A DNA stretch of 64,000 bases from Bacilli bacterium (lineage in GTDB: Bacteria; Bacillota_I; Bacilli_A; RFN20; CAG-826), in the NCBI GenBank assembly GCA_024408655.1, contig JAKSUV010000002.1:1-64000 (forward strand). The letters run 5' to 3'. The number at the start of each line of letters is the position of its first letter. The stretch's first letter is position 1. A program made the position numbers and the translations under genes. This document shows positions 1 to 10,005 of the stretch, one piece after another. Below the pieces are notes generated by a model. That model searched no databases. It was not told the DNA's origin and worked only from the letters and a program-made list of their open reading frames with translations.

Positions 1-1194
1 CAAATCAAAATTGAAAAGGGTGTTGATTTAAACGATAAGATGGCGATGCAACGTTTCCTTGATGCGGCTGAAAAAGCCAAGATCGAACTTTCTAGTTCGC
101 TTGAAGCTACGATCTCATTACCATTCATTGGGATGGGGAAAGCGGGTCCAATTAACTACGAAGGTGTCTTAACTAGAGCCAAATTCCAAGACTTAACTAA
201 GCACCTCTTAGCGCGTTGCGAAGTGCCAGTGAAGAACGCTTTACGGGATGCGAAATTAACCGCGAAAGATATCGACGAAGTCTTACTAATCGGTGGTAGT
301 ATCAGAATGCCAGCGGTGCAAGATTTAGTGAAACGCTTACTTGGTAAACAACTTAATATGTCCGTTAACCCTGACGAAGCCGTAAGTATTGGCGCCGCGA
401 TTCAAGGTGGTGTCATCTCGGGTGATGTGAAGGACGTCGTCTTACTTGACGTCACACCTTTAACCTTAGGCATTGAAACCTTAGGTGGAGTGTTAACTCC
501 GTTAATTACCCGGAACACGACCATTCCAACGACGAAGAGTCAAATCTTCTCGACGGCGGCGGATAATCAACCAGCGGTGGACATCATGGTCTACCAAGGC
601 GAACGCCCAATGGCGCACGATAATAAATTATTAGGTCACTTCCAATTAACCGGTATTAAACCCGCTCGGCGTGGTGAACCTCGGATTGAAGTTACCTTCT
701 CAATCGACGTCAACGGCATTGTAAACGTCAAAGCCCAAGACCTTGATACCAAGAAAGAACAAAGTATCGAGATCAAGAATAGTAGTGGCTTAAGTAAAGA
801 AGATATCGACCGCATGGTAAGAGAAGCCGAAGAAAATAAAGAGGCCGACGAAAAGCGGAAAGCTGATGTCGAACTTAAGAATAAAGCGGAACAATACCTT
901 AATAGTATTGACCAAAGCTTACAAGAAAAGGGTGATAAGTTAACTCCCGAACAAAAACAACAAACCGAAAAACTCCGGGACGAATTAAAAGAAGCGCTCA
1001 ATAAGAATGATATGGAGACGCTTAAGAACCGGATTAACGAACTTGAGCAAGCCGCCCAAATGATGGCGAGTGCCCAGGCGGGTAACGGCGATCCAACCGC
1101 CCAAGCGAATGGTGCAGCCGACCATCAAGAGGCGAATAAGCAAAACGACAAAGATGTCGTGGACGCTGATTTTACCGACAAGAATAAAAACTAA
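1..1194 (+). CDS. dnaK: Chaperone DnaK (Hsp70), 5' part missing
   Basis: The reading frame is open from base 1, so the gene enters from the left and 397 residues of roughly 600 are visible; an internal ATG at 40 is not the real start. Seen: the end of the ATPase domain with the adenosine-binding [11 protein letters not shown] motif and the [15 protein letters not shown] motif, the conserved linker [14 protein letters not shown], the beta-sandwich substrate-binding domain ([12 protein letters not shown]), the helical lid and the acidic tail VVDADF that is the DnaK signature end. It is the ATP-driven cytosolic chaperone that works with DnaJ (the next gene) and GrpE. Gene order dnaK-dnaJ is the usual Firmicutes arrangement, so hrcA and grpE probably lie just left of the window. 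Confidence 0.98.
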   Translation, partial: QIKIEKGVDLNDKMAMQRFLDAAEKAKIELSSSLEATISLPFIGMGKAGPINYEGVLTRAKFQDLTKHLLARCEVPVKNALRDAKLTAKDIDEVLLIGGSIRMPAVQDLVKRLLGKQLNMSVNPDEAVSIGAAIQGGVISGDVKDVVLLDVTPLTLGIETLGGVLTPLITRNTTIPTTKSQIFSTAADNQPAVDIMVYQGERPMAHDNKLLGHFQLTGIKPARRGEPRIEVTFSIDVNGIVNVKAQDLDTKKEQSIEIKNSSGLSKEDIDRMVREAEENKEADEKRKADVELKNKAEQYLNSIDQSLQEKGDKLTPEQKQQTEKLRDELKEALNKNDMETLKNRINELEQAAQMMASAQAGNGDPTAQANGAADHQEANKQNDKDVVDADFTDKNKN

Positions 1195-1206
1195 AAAACA
1201 TGAGGA

Positions 1207-1230
1207 GCGCAAGGGGTCATTCCCTTGCGT
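1207..1230 (+). terminator. Hairpin between dnaK and dnaJ
   Basis: CGCAAGGG (1208-1215) pairs perfectly with CCCTTGCG (1222-1229), extended by G-T pairs, over a short TCAT loop. It is followed only by TTTCC, so it is a weak terminator at best; it may lower dnaJ expression relative to dnaK or protect the dnaK 3' end. Confidence 0.55.
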
Positions 1231-1246
1231 TTCCTTATAGGAATTT

Positions 1247-2365
1247 ATGGCAAACAAACGAGATTATTACGAAGTATTAGGTCTAAGTAAGAACGCAAGT
1301 AAGGACGAAATTAAATCCGCTTACCGCAAATTAGCGAAACAATATCACCCGGATATTAATAAAGCCCCCGGTGCTGAAGCGAAATTTAAAGAAGTCCAAG
1401 AAGCTTACGATGTTCTTTATGATGATAATAAGCGTGCGACTTATGACCAATTTGGTCACGCCGCCTTTGAACAAGGCATGAACCAAGGTGGTTTTGGGGG
1501 ACAAGGTTTCTCCGGCGCGGGCTTTGGCGATATTAATCTCGATGATATTTTTGGTTCTTTCTTTGGCGGTGGTTCCCGTCGGTCACGGAGTCGCGGTAAT
1601 GCGGCAAGACGCGGCGATGACGAAGTCATGCGCATTCGTCTTTCCTTTATGGACGCGATTAAAGGGAAAACGATTACGCTTAATTTGACGTATGATGAAA
1701 TGTGTAGTAGTTGCCATGGACAAGGCGGCACGACCGAAACTTGTAGTAATTGCGGTGGTTCTGGTTATGTAATGGGGACCCGCAATACCTTCTTTGGGAT
1801 GATGCAAAGTCAAGAAACTTGTCCAGCCTGTGGCGGAAGTGGCAAGATTATTACTTCGCGTTGTAGTGCATGTAATGGTAAAGGTTATAACAAAGTTAAA
1901 AAATCATTTGATGTTAAGATTCCAGCCGGCATTAACTCAGGTCAACAAATTCGTTTAAGCGGCAAAGGGGCGCGTGGTAGTAATGGTGGGCCTAATGGTG
2001 ATTTATATTTAGAGATTCAAGTTCAGGACCATCCAAACTTTAAACGCGACGGTAATGATATTCATATTAAGATTCCGCTTTCTTTTGTGGATGCCGCGCT
2101 TGGTACATCAATTGATGTGCCAACTGTCTATGGCGAAGTCAGTTTAACAATTCCCGCCGGTAGTCAACCAACCCAAATCTTTAAACTTAAAGGTCGGGGT
2201 GTTAAGGATTGGCGGACCGCGACACCTGGTGATCAATATGTTCACCTTGATATTAAGACCCCAACTAGTTTAAGTAAGGAACAAAAGAACCTACTTAAAG
2301 AATTTAAAGAGCAAGAGGGTAATGATAATTGGTTCACCCGCTTTAAAAGCGCATTTAAACGTTAA
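1247..2365 (+). CDS. dnaJ: Chaperone DnaJ (Hsp40)
   Basis: A 372-residue type I Hsp40, co-chaperone that delivers clients to DnaK and stimulates its ATPase. Seen in order: J-domain with the invariant HPD (YHPDINK, about residues 33-39), a Gly/Phe-rich linker, four zinc-binding CxxCxGxG-type repeats (CSSCHGQG, CSNCGGSG, CPACGGSG, CSACNGKG), then the C-terminal client-binding domains. The start is set by an AGGAA ribosome site 6 bases upstream of the ATG. Its stop codon abuts the next ATG with no spacer, so the downstream phosphodiesterase is translationally coupled. Confidence 0.98.
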   Translation: MANKRDYYEVLGLSKNASKDEIKSAYRKLAKQYHPDINKAPGAEAKFKEVQEAYDVLYDDNKRATYDQFGHAAFEQGMNQGGFGGQGFSGAGFGDINLDDIFGSFFGGGSRRSRSRGNAARRGDDEVMRIRLSFMDAIKGKTITLNLTYDEMCSSCHGQGGTTETCSNCGGSGYVMGTRNTFFGMMQSQETCPACGGSGKIITSRCSACNGKGYNKVKKSFDVKIPAGINSGQQIRLSGKGARGSNGGPNGDLYLEIQVQDHPNFKRDGNDIHIKIPLSFVDAALGTSIDVPTVYGEVSLTIPAGSQPTQIFKLKGRGVKDWRTATPGDQYVHLDIKTPTSLSKEQKNLLKEFKEQEGNDNWFTRFKSAFKR

Positions 2366-2812
2366 ATGAAAATCTTAATCGTAAGTGACTCCCACGGTCA
2401 CGATGAAATCTTAAGAAAAGTCGCGGGATTACACCCAGATTGTGATTTTTATTTGCACGCGGGCGATAGTCAAAGTGATGCGGAAAACATTCATCCGTTT
2501 GTGAGTGTGAAGGGAAATTGTGATTTCTTTCACCGTGATTATCAAAGCCATTATGAACTAATGACACCATTAGGGAAACTTTATATGGAACATATTCCGT
2601 TTTACCAAATGGATTTTAGCGATTTAAAGAAAGCAAATGTCAAAATCTATGTTTGTGGACACACCCACATGAGAAAATGCGAGATTATTGACGGGATTCA
2701 TCTGATTAATCCTGGTTCATTAGCCTATCCGCGGGACGGTAAGGCTGGTTACGCGATTGTGGAAATTACTGAACAAAAATTTGACTATAAATTTTACGAT
2801 TTATCGTTATAA
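2366..2812 (+). CDS. YfcE/MJ0936-family metallophosphoesterase
   Basis: A small calcineurin-like phosphodiesterase of 148 residues, somewhat shorter than the usual 155-180. The metal-binding motifs are all visible: DSHGH (residues 8-12), HAGDS (about 32-36), KGNCD, and near the end GHTHM followed by NPGS. Family members hydrolyse phosphodiesters with Mn2+ in the cytoplasm; the natural substrate is not evident. The ATG follows the dnaJ stop directly, with no ribosome site of its own, so expression is probably tied to dnaJ. It precedes a lipoprotein gene whose own -10 box overlaps this stop codon. Confidence 0.85.
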   Translation: MKILIVSDSHGHDEILRKVAGLHPDCDFYLHAGDSQSDAENIHPFVSVKGNCDFFHRDYQSHYELMTPLGKLYMEHIPFYQMDFSDLKKANVKIYVCGHTHMRKCEIIDGIHLINPGSLAYPRDGKAGYAIVEITEQKFDYKFYDLSL

Positions 2813-2813
2813 T
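2808..2813 (+). promoter_or_regulatory. -10 box placing a start site at the lipoprotein ATG
   Basis: TATAAT ends 8 bases before the ATG at 2822; no Shine-Dalgarno sequence is present. No good -35 at normal spacing. This fits a leaderless or 0-2 base leader transcript. Confidence 0.5.
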
Positions 2814-2821
2814 AATTTTGT

Positions 2822-3298
2822 ATGAATAAGCGACTTATTTTATTACCGATACTCTTATTAGGTTGTTTTAATGTCACGAGTTGTAACGTTGAAGATGGTG
2901 ATATTAATGAATGGGTTGGCGAATACAAGTGGGGAGCGAACCGTGAAGAAAAATGGCATCACTTTATTACCGGCGAGAAAAAAAAGCGAAGCGAAACTTC
3001 CTATTGGTGGGACGATTATATGTATCCTTTTGTGATTAAACAAGATAAGACTTGGTTTCAACATAATAGTGATAAAATCGAAACTTCTGGTTATTCAGGA
3101 AAAGTTAAATGTTATAAAGATCACCTTTGTTTTACTGATATGCCTAGTAATTATCACGTCAATGTGAAATTTAATTTTAAACATTATACCGATACCCAAG
3201 GTGCCTGGATAAGATATTATTACGATGAAAGCGTGGACCGCCATGACCTTGATTACGATTACACGATTAGAACAATCTATTTGAAACTAATAAAATAG
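2822..3298 (+). CDS. Putative lipoprotein of unknown function
   Basis: 158 residues. The N-terminus has two basic residues, a hydrophobic stretch and a lipobox VTSC, so signal peptidase II cleavage and membrane anchoring outside the cell are likely. The mature part is rich in aromatic and charged residues (many W, Y, K, D), with motifs such as WWDDYMYPF and YYDESVDRHDLDYDY. I do not recognise a family. It stands alone between the dnaKJ group and nifJ, with its own -10 box at 2808-2813 and no ribosome site. Confidence 0.75.
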   Translation: MNKRLILLPILLLGCFNVTSCNVEDGDINEWVGEYKWGANREEKWHHFITGEKKKRSETSYWWDDYMYPFVIKQDKTWFQHNSDKIETSGYSGKVKCYKDHLCFTDMPSNYHVNVKFNFKHYTDTQGAWIRYYYDESVDRHDLDYDYTIRTIYLKLIK

Positions 3299-3310
3299 TT
3301 TATTTTATCG

Positions 3311-3339
3311 TTGATAATACAATCATTAACTCTTATAAT
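3311..3339 (+). promoter_or_regulatory. Sigma-A promoter of nifJ
   Basis: TTGATA (3311-3316), a 17-base spacer, then TATAAT (3334-3339). Transcription should start near 3346, giving a short leader that carries the AAAGGAG ribosome site (3354-3360) before the ATG at 3368. This gene shows the organism also uses classical SD-led messages. Confidence 0.85.
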
Positions 3340-3367
3340 ATTTTCTAGTTAGTAAAGGAGTTTTTCT

Positions 3368-6300
3368 ATGGAAATTAAGAAGAGATTTCAATCCGTTGAT
3401 GGTAATACAGCGGCCGCTTTAGCGAGTTACAATTTTACCGAAGTTGCGGGTATTTATCCGATTACGCCGAGTAGCCCAATGGCCGAAAGCGTGGATGTTT
3501 TTGCCGCCCAAGGGAAGAAAAATTTCTTTGGTAAAGAAGTGAAAGTTGTTGAACTTCAATCCGAAGGTGGTGCCTCAGGTGCGGTGCACGGTGCGTTACA
3601 AGCGGGTGCCTTAGCCACTACTTATACCGCTTCACAAGGTTTACTCTTAATGATTCCTAACATCTATAAATGGGTTGGTGAATTATTACCAGCAGTGTTA
3701 CACGTTTCCGCGCGAAGCTTAGCCACTCACGCTTTAAGTATCTTTGGTGATCAACAAGATATTTATGCGATTCGCCAAACCGGTATTACCTTACTTTGTT
3801 CTCATAGTGTCCAAGAAATTGCTGACTTAGCAAGTGTCGCTCACTTAATCGCGATTGATAGTGAAGCGCCCGTTTGTCACTTCTTTGATGGCTTTAGAAC
3901 GAGCCACGAAGTGCAAAACGTTGAATTCGTTGATGATGAAGAGTGGAAGAAACTCTTACCAATGGATAAAGTTGAGAAATTTAGAAGTCGTGCCCTTAAC
4001 CCCCATACTCATCCAGTGACTCGTGGTGGAGCGGAAAACGACGATATTTATTTCCAAAAACGTGAAGCGCAAAATAAGCACTTTGCGAAAGTCGTCGAAA
4101 TTGCCGAGAAATATTTAAAAGAAGCGAGTCGGTTAACGGGTCGAGAATATGCGCCCTTTACCTATTATGGTAGTAAGACCGCGAAATATGTTATCGTCGC
4201 AATGGGTAGCGTTACCGAATGCGCTAAAGAAGTGATCGATGAATTAAAAGATAACGATATTGGCTTAGTGAAAGTCCATCTTTATCGTCCATTTAGTGCA
4301 AAGCACTTAAGTAATGTGTTACCAAAGACTGTCAAGCGGATTGCGGTTTTAGACCGGACCAAAGAAGTTGGTGGTTTAGGTGAACCACTATATCTCGATG
4401 TGGTGGCCGCGTTAAATCAAGTGAACCGCCAAGACATTGAAGTCTATGGTGGTCGGTACGGCTTAAGTAGCAAAGATACACAACCACGCGATATTAAATC
4501 AGTCTACGATTTCATTAAAGGGAAACCTTGGAATTCCTTTAGTATCAGTATCACTGATGATATGACTCATTTAAGTATTCCCGTTGATGAAAACTTTAAT
4601 GTTAAAACTGATTACACTTCTTGCTTATTCTATGGTTTAGGAAGTGATGGCACGGTGAGTGCGAATAAATCATCGGTCAAGATTATTGGTGATGCAACGC
4701 ATCAATACGCGCAAGCTTATTTCCAATACGATAGCCGGAAAGCGGGTGGCGTTACTCGTTCCCACTTACGTTTTGGTAAGTCACCCATTAGAAGTACTTA
4801 TTACGTAAAGAACGCGGACTTTATCTCTTGTTCGCTTGATAGTTACATCTTTAAATTCGATATCATTAAGAACTTAAAAGATGGCGGTACCTTCCTTCTA
4901 AATACCAATATGGATGAAGCGACCTTAGTGAAGAGCATGCCCAACCGCATGAAATATTTACTCGCGAAGAAACACGCGAAGATGTATATCATTGATGCGA
5001 ACAAACTCGCGATGGAAATTGGTATGGGTCGTCACACCAATACCACCTTACAAGCGAGTTTCTTTAACCTTAACCAAGGCATCATGAAATACGAAGAAGC
5101 CCAAAAGTGGATGAAGAAATTCGCCGAAAAGAGTTACGCCAAGAAAGGTCAAGAAGTGGTGGAGATGAACTGGAAAGCCATTGACGCCGGTGCGGATGGC
5201 TTAAAAGAAATTAAAGTTGATCCCGCCTGGGAAAAATTAGACGCGACACGTGTCTTAGCCCATGATGGCGATGCTTACTTTGATAGCTTTGTGAACCGGA
5301 TGGCGGCGCTTGATGGTGATGATATTCCGACTTCTACTTTCGAGAAATTAGATATCTTAGACGGCACGATGAAAAACGATGCGACTTATAAAGAGCAACG
5401 GAGTATCGCGGACCGTGTTCCATTATGGAATCCGGATGGTTGTATTCAATGTAACCAATGCGCTTTTGTTTGCCCACACGCGACCATTCGTCCGTTCTTA
5501 TTAGACGCTAGTGAAGAAGCCAAGGCCCCCGAAATCGTGAAGAAGAAATTAGTGCCCGCGATGGCGAAACCTGGTTATAAATATGTGTTACAAGTAAGTC
5601 CAAAGAACTGCGTTGGTTGTGGCTTATGCGTGACTGAATGTATGGGTAATAAGACTGGTAAGAAAGTCTTAACAATGACCGATGCGAAATCACAATTCGC
5701 CGATGAAGAAGCCGCGACCTTCTTATATAAACATACCGAATATAAACCATTATTCCCAACGAATACTGTTAAAGGCGTTGGTTTCTTAATGCCTTACATG
5801 GAAATCTCGGGTGCTTGTGCGGGATGTGGCGAAACACCATATTACCGTTTACTCTCCCAATTATTCGGTAAGGATTTAATGATCGCTAACGCGACTGGTT
5901 GTTCAAGTATTTATAGTGGTTCAACTCCTTTAACCCCGTTCTGTACGGATAAAAATGGTGAAGGTGTTGCCTGGGCCAATAGCTTATTTGAAGATAACGC
6001 GGAATTTGGTTATGGTATGCGGATTGCGACCGATTATAAATTCGGCGTGATTGTGAAAATCTTAAAAGACAATAAGGATAAGTGTGAACCTGAACTCCAA
6101 AATAAGATTGATGAATACATCAATAATATTAAGGATAAAGAAAAGGTACGTCCAATTGCGAAAGACTTAGTGAAACTTGTTAAGGCGAGTAAATGCCAAG
6201 AAGTGAAGGAAGTCTTAAAATATGAACGTGACCTTATCGATAAGAGCATCTGGATCATCGGTGGTGATGGTTGGGGCTACGATATCGGTTACGGTGGCTT

Positions 6301-6889
6301 AGATCATATCTTAGCGAGTAACGACGATGTTAACGTCTTATTACTTGATACCGAAGTCTATAGTAATACGGGTGGTCAATCTAGTAAATCGACCCAAACC
6401 GGCGCGATTGCCAAATTCGCTGCCTCAGGTAAAACCGGTTATAAGAAGAACCTGGCTTTAATGGCGATGGCCTATGGTCACGTCTATGTGGCGCAAATTA
6501 CGATGGCGAATCCAATGAAAGCGATTCAGGCTTTAAAAGAAGCGGAAAGCTATCACGATGGACCAAGCTTAGTTATTTGTTACGCCCCATGCGCGAACCA
6601 TGGTATTAAAGGCGGCTTATCTAACTCCTTTGACGTTGAAAGAAAAGCGGTAGAATGTGGTTACTTCACTAACTTCCGTTTTGATCCACGCAACGAAAAA
6701 GCGGGTAAACCATTATTAACGCTTGATAGTAAAGAACCTGACTTCACTAAATTTAGAGAATTCGTAATGCGCGAAACCCGGTATTCTCAATTACCGAAGG
6801 TTAATCCAGCGCACGCCGAAGAACTCTTAACGAAGAGTGAAGAATTAGCCAAAGCTCGTTATGCTCGTGTGAAAAAATTCGGGTTATAA
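3368..6889 (+). CDS. nifJ: Pyruvate:ferredoxin (flavodoxin) oxidoreductase, single chain
   Basis: 1173 residues, full length for homodimeric PFOR. It oxidatively decarboxylates pyruvate with CoA to acetyl-CoA and CO2, passing electrons to ferredoxin or flavodoxin. Seen in order: pyruvate domain start with YPITPSSPMAE (residues 30-40), the CoA-binding and second domain, an inserted two-cluster ferredoxin domain (CIQCNQCAFVCP near 692; CVGCGLCVTEC near 748, with Met instead of Pro after the last Cys), then the TPP domain with CAGCGETP (near 817) and GDGWGYDIGYGGLDH (near 965) plus EVYSNTGGQSS. Strong promoter and AAAGGAG ribosome site suggest high expression. It marks fermentative anaerobic metabolism. 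Confidence 0.97.
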   Translation: MEIKKRFQSVDGNTAAALASYNFTEVAGIYPITPSSPMAESVDVFAAQGKKNFFGKEVKVVELQSEGGASGAVHGALQAGALATTYTASQGLLLMIPNIYKWVGELLPAVLHVSARSLATHALSIFGDQQDIYAIRQTGITLLCSHSVQEIADLASVAHLIAIDSEAPVCHFFDGFRTSHEVQNVEFVDDEEWKKLLPMDKVEKFRSRALNPHTHPVTRGGAENDDIYFQKREAQNKHFAKVVEIAEKYLKEASRLTGREYAPFTYYGSKTAKYVIVAMGSVTECAKEVIDELKDNDIGLVKVHLYRPFSAKHLSNVLPKTVKRIAVLDRTKEVGGLGEPLYLDVVAALNQVNRQDIEVYGGRYGLSSKDTQPRDIKSVYDFIKGKPWNSFSISITDDMTHLSIPVDENFNVKTDYTSCLFYGLGSDGTVSANKSSVKIIGDATHQYAQAYFQYDSRKAGGVTRSHLRFGKSPIRSTYYVKNADFISCSLDSYIFKFDIIKNLKDGGTFLLNTNMDEATLVKSMPNRMKYLLAKKHAKMYIIDANKLAMEIGMGRHTNTTLQASFFNLNQGIMKYEEAQKWMKKFAEKSYAKKGQEVVEMNWKAIDAGADGLKEIKVDPAWEKLDATRVLAHDGDAYFDSFVNRMAALDGDDIPTSTFEKLDILDGTMKNDATYKEQRSIADRVPLWNPDGCIQCNQCAFVCPHATIRPFLLDASEEAKAPEIVKKKLVPAMAKPGYKYVLQVSPKNCVGCGLCVTECMGNKTGKKVLTMTDAKSQFADEEAATFLYKHTEYKPLFPTNTVKGVGFLMPYMEISGACAGCGETPYYRLLSQLFGKDLMIANATGCSSIYSGSTPLTPFCTDKNGEGVAWANSLFEDNAEFGYGMRIATDYKFGVIVKILKDNKDKCEPELQNKIDEYINNIKDKEKVRPIAKDLVKLVKASKCQEVKEVLKYERDLIDKSIWIIGGDGWGYDIGYGGLDHILASNDDVNVLLLDTEVYSNTGGQSSKSTQTGAIAKFAASGKTGYKKNLALMAMAYGHVYVAQITMANPMKAIQALKEAESYHDGPSLVICYAPCANHGIKGGLSNSFDVERKAVECGYFTNFRFDPRNEKAGKPLLTLDSKEPDFTKFREFVMRETRYSQLPKVNPAHAEELLTKSEELAKARYARVKKFGL

Positions 6890-6913
6890 TGTAGAATCGT
6901 TATAGAGGTATTT

Positions 6914-7657
6914 ATGCAAAACGCGAAAAAAGGCTTAAAACTGATGACCATTTCCATCATTATCATGATGGTTTATACGGTTATTTATTCAATTTTAATG
7001 TCGCTCACGGCTAGTGATAAACTTAGCCCGGAATTGCTCGAACGTCTGTTTATGTTCTTCGTTACGTTTGGAATTTTAGGATCAGCCTTAATCCAAGTGA
7101 TTACCTATGTGATTGCGATGGTTGGTTTAAAGATTGCTGGTAAGGACAATGAGTGTTTTAAGAAAGCCCGTAAGGCTAAGCTATTCTCATTAATCCTTTC
7201 GGCGATTGGTGTTGTTGCCGGTATTGTTTGCGTGTTGGCGTTTCTCTTTTCTAATCAAGAAGGAGACGCTGGTAAAATATTAGCTATTCTCGGTGAAGGA
7301 AGCTTTTTTGTAAGCGCTGGTACTAACGTCTTAATGATTGTTACCGAAGTAATCGCTTTTCATTCGATTACCAAAGGGTGCCGCGAAATCGCGCCAACCG
7401 TCGGTGGCATATCTATTGCTACTTATGCATTTTATATCATTGCACTAGTGCTAAATGTTATTTTACCGGTTTTCCCACTTGCTATGAATATGCTACAAGC
7501 ATCAGGGATCGGCACTAAACTTATCACGGTTGTCGGTTATGTTGAAACATTGGCGTCCACCGCCTATAGCGTGCTCTATATCGTCTTAATCTTTGTGACA
7601 ACTGGTAATATGAAGAAAAAAGAAGAGCCCAAAATGCGGACGAAACTCCCAAGATAA
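6914..7657 (+). CDS. Multi-pass membrane protein of unknown function
   Basis: 247 residues with about six hydrophobic helices, beginning near residues 11-32, 45-72, 90-112, 125-147, 165-190 and 200-227, and a basic tail ending MRTKLPR. I see no catalytic or transporter motif. It begins 24 bases after the nifJ stop behind an AGAGG ribosome site and is followed by a clear terminator, so it is the last gene of the nifJ transcript. Function unassigned; nothing links it to PFOR beyond co-transcription. Confidence 0.75.
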   Translation: MQNAKKGLKLMTISIIIMMVYTVIYSILMSLTASDKLSPELLERLFMFFVTFGILGSALIQVITYVIAMVGLKIAGKDNECFKKARKAKLFSLILSAIGVVAGIVCVLAFLFSNQEGDAGKILAILGEGSFFVSAGTNVLMIVTEVIAFHSITKGCREIAPTVGGISIATYAFYIIALVLNVILPVFPLAMNMLQASGIGTKLITVVGYVETLASTAYSVLYIVLIFVTTGNMKKKEEPKMRTKLPR

Positions 7658-7670
7658 ATTATATTTATTG

Positions 7671-7698
7671 AAAAAGACCGGTTCAGCCGGTCTTTTTT
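7671..7698 (+). terminator. Rho-independent terminator after the nifJ operon
   Basis: GACCGG (7676-7681) pairs with CCGGTC (7687-7692) over a TTCAG loop, extended by the flanking A and T runs, and is followed by six T. Confidence 0.95.
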
Positions 7699-7729
7699 CG
7701 TAATTAATTTCCTTATTAATTAATGAATG

Positions 7730-7738
7730 TGCTATAAT
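7730..7738 (+). promoter_or_regulatory. Extended -10 promoter of pnp
   Basis: TGC directly precedes TATAAT (7733-7738), an extended -10 element; the -35 region is poor. It lies just after a terminator, so pnp needs its own promoter. Leader of about 37 bases contains AGTGAGGA before the ATG at 7782. Confidence 0.75.
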
Positions 7739-7781
7739 CTTTCACGTTTAGAAATAATTCAAAGTGAGGATTTAAGAAATT

Positions 7782-9962
7782 ATGAAAAACGTATTCGAAT
7801 TAGAATTCGAAGGCAAGAAACTTGTGGTCGAACAAGGTGAAGTTGCCAAACAAGCCGATGGTGCAGTCTTAACTAGATTAAACGAAACCGTCGTCTTATC
7901 AACCGTCTGTTGTAGCGATTTACCAAAGGAAGGCGATTTCTTCCCCTTAACGGTTAACTACGAAGAAAAACAATATGCGGCTGGGAAAATTCCTGGCTCC
8001 TTTAACCGGCGTGAAGGACGCGCTGGTGAACACGCGACCTTAGCAGCGCGTTTAATTGATCGTCCCATTCGCCCAATGTTTGCGGATGGCTTTCGAAACG
8101 AAGTCCAAATCATTAACACGGTAATGAGTGTTGATAAAGACTCTACGCCTGAAATGACTGCATTATTCGGTTCATCGTTAGCCCTAGGAATATCGGATAT
8201 TCCTTTTGATGGTCCAGTTGCGGGCGTATATGTTGGCCGTGTGAATGGTAAGCTTATCATTAACCCCAGCGTAGAAGAACGCGCGAAGAGCGATATTAAT
8301 TTAGCGGTCGCGGGTACTGAAACCGCGATTAACATGGTCGAAGCCGGTGGTGCCGAAATTAGTGAAAGCGATATGCTTGACGCCTTAATGTTTGGCCATG
8401 ATGCGATTAAAAAGCTCTGCGCTTTCCAAAAAGACATTATCGCAAAGATTGGCAAAGCCAAACGCGAAATTAGTTTATACGCACCTGATCCCGCTGTGAA
8501 AGCTGATATCGAAGGTAAGATTAAAGAAAGAATGGTGAAAGCCATCTCCATCTTTGATAAACTTGAACGGCAAAACGCGGTCGATGCTTTAAAGAAAGAA
8601 ATTATCGATGAATACGAAGCGAAGGCCTATCCAAACGAAAAAGAAAAGTTTATGAATATGCTCATGGTAAACGATATCTTAGAAACCATGGTCGCTAACG
8701 AAGTTCGTCGTTTAATTACCGAAGAAAAGATTCGTCCGGATGGCCGGAAAGTTGATGAGATTCGTCCACTTGATGCCCAAGTTGATGTGTTGCCGCGTCC
8801 CCATGGCTCTGCCATGTTTACGCGTGGTCAAACGCAGGTTATTTCAACCACTACCCTTGGTGCGGTCACCGATGAACAATTAATTGATGATTTAACGGAA
8901 GAGACCACTCGTCACTTTATGCATCATTATAATTTCCCGCCCTTTAGTGTGGGTGAAATTGGTCGGACTGGTAGTCCAGGTCGCCGCGAAATTGGTCATG
9001 GTAAATTAGGTGAAAGAGCCTTGTCTTATGTGATTCCTTCATTAGAAGAATTCCCATATACGATCCGCGTTGTGAGTGAAGTCGTTGAAAGTAACGGTTC
9101 TTCTTCACAAGCGAGTATCTGTGCTGGTTGTATGTCCTTAATGGCAGCCGGTGTTCCGATCAAAGGCATGGTGAGTGGTATTGCCATGGGCTTAATTACA
9201 AGTGGCCCATTAGATGGTAAACATCCTTATACCATCTTAACGGATATCCAAGGTCTAGAAGATCACTTTGGTGATATGGACTTTAAAGTTGCCGGTACCG
9301 CGAAAGGTATTACCGCTTTACAAATGGATATTAAGATTAAAGGCGTGACGCGCGAAATCTTACAAGAAGCGTTAGCACAAGCTAATAAAGCGCGAGCGGA
9401 AATCCGCGCGAAGATGGAAAGTGCGATTAAAGAACCACGGAAAGATGTTGGTAAATATGCGCCGAAGATGACCACCTTTAGAATTGATCCAGATAAGATT
9501 CGGGAAGTAATTGGTACGGGTGGTAAAGTCATTAACGATATTATCGCTAAGTGTGATAACTGTAAGATTGATATCGAAGATGATGGTAAAGTCACTGTCT
9601 ATCATATGAACCGCGAAATCATCAATAAAGCGGTCGCGATGATTAATGATATTATTCGCGAAGCGAAAGTTGGTGAAGTCTACGAAGGTATCGTTAACCG
9701 GATTGAAGACTATGGCGCATTTGTGAATCTCTTCGGTGATTGCGATGGATTATGCCATGTCTCGCGTTTAGGTTGGGGCTTTATTAATAAGGCAAGTGAC
9801 GTTGTCCATGTGGGTGATAAACTCAAAGTGGTCGTCACCGAAATTGATAATCAAGGCAAGGTTAAAGTCTCCCACCGCGAGTTTGTCGAAAAGCCAGCGG
9901 GCTATGTTGAAAAACCAGAACCGGAACATAAAGAACGGCACGGTCATTTTCACCGGCGATAA
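7782..9962 (+). CDS. pnp: Polynucleotide phosphorylase
   Basis: 726 residues, the normal length. It degrades RNA 3' to 5' using phosphate, releasing nucleoside diphosphates, and is a core member of the Firmicutes RNA-decay machinery. Seen: first RNase PH-like domain (GSFNRREGRAGEH, DRPIRPMF), helical linker, second RNase PH domain with FSVGEIGRTGSPGRREIGHGKL and SNGSSSQAS around residues 385-440, KH domain with IGTGGKVIND near 575, and an S1 domain (GIVNRIEDYGAFVNL) near 635-700, ending in a His/Glu-rich tail. The start follows a weak AGTGAGGA ribosome site with wide spacing. It is monocistronic or reads weakly into the next genes; no terminator is seen after it. Confidence 0.97.
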   Translation: MKNVFELEFEGKKLVVEQGEVAKQADGAVLTRLNETVVLSTVCCSDLPKEGDFFPLTVNYEEKQYAAGKIPGSFNRREGRAGEHATLAARLIDRPIRPMFADGFRNEVQIINTVMSVDKDSTPEMTALFGSSLALGISDIPFDGPVAGVYVGRVNGKLIINPSVEERAKSDINLAVAGTETAINMVEAGGAEISESDMLDALMFGHDAIKKLCAFQKDIIAKIGKAKREISLYAPDPAVKADIEGKIKERMVKAISIFDKLERQNAVDALKKEIIDEYEAKAYPNEKEKFMNMLMVNDILETMVANEVRRLITEEKIRPDGRKVDEIRPLDAQVDVLPRPHGSAMFTRGQTQVISTTTLGAVTDEQLIDDLTEETTRHFMHHYNFPPFSVGEIGRTGSPGRREIGHGKLGERALSYVIPSLEEFPYTIRVVSEVVESNGSSSQASICAGCMSLMAAGVPIKGMVSGIAMGLITSGPLDGKHPYTILTDIQGLEDHFGDMDFKVAGTAKGITALQMDIKIKGVTREILQEALAQANKARAEIRAKMESAIKEPRKDVGKYAPKMTTFRIDPDKIREVIGTGGKVINDIIAKCDNCKIDIEDDGKVTVYHMNREIINKAVAMINDIIREAKVGEVYEGIVNRIEDYGAFVNLFGDCDGLCHVSRLGWGFINKASDVVHVGDKLKVVVTEIDNQGKVKVSHREFVEKPAGYVEKPEPEHKERHGHFHRR

Positions 9963-10005
9963 TTTATTTTAAAATTTAATTAGTAATTCATAATAACTAT
10001 GTTAT

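Noticed and set aside
636-1001. 121-residue minus-strand frame inside dnaK
   Set aside because: Shadow ORF caused by codon bias; serine/phenylalanine-rich translation without motifs.
7958-8551. 197-residue open frame on the minus strand inside pnp
   Set aside because: Antisense shadow of a conserved gene; no ribosome site, no family resemblance, and the sense frame explains the codon pattern.
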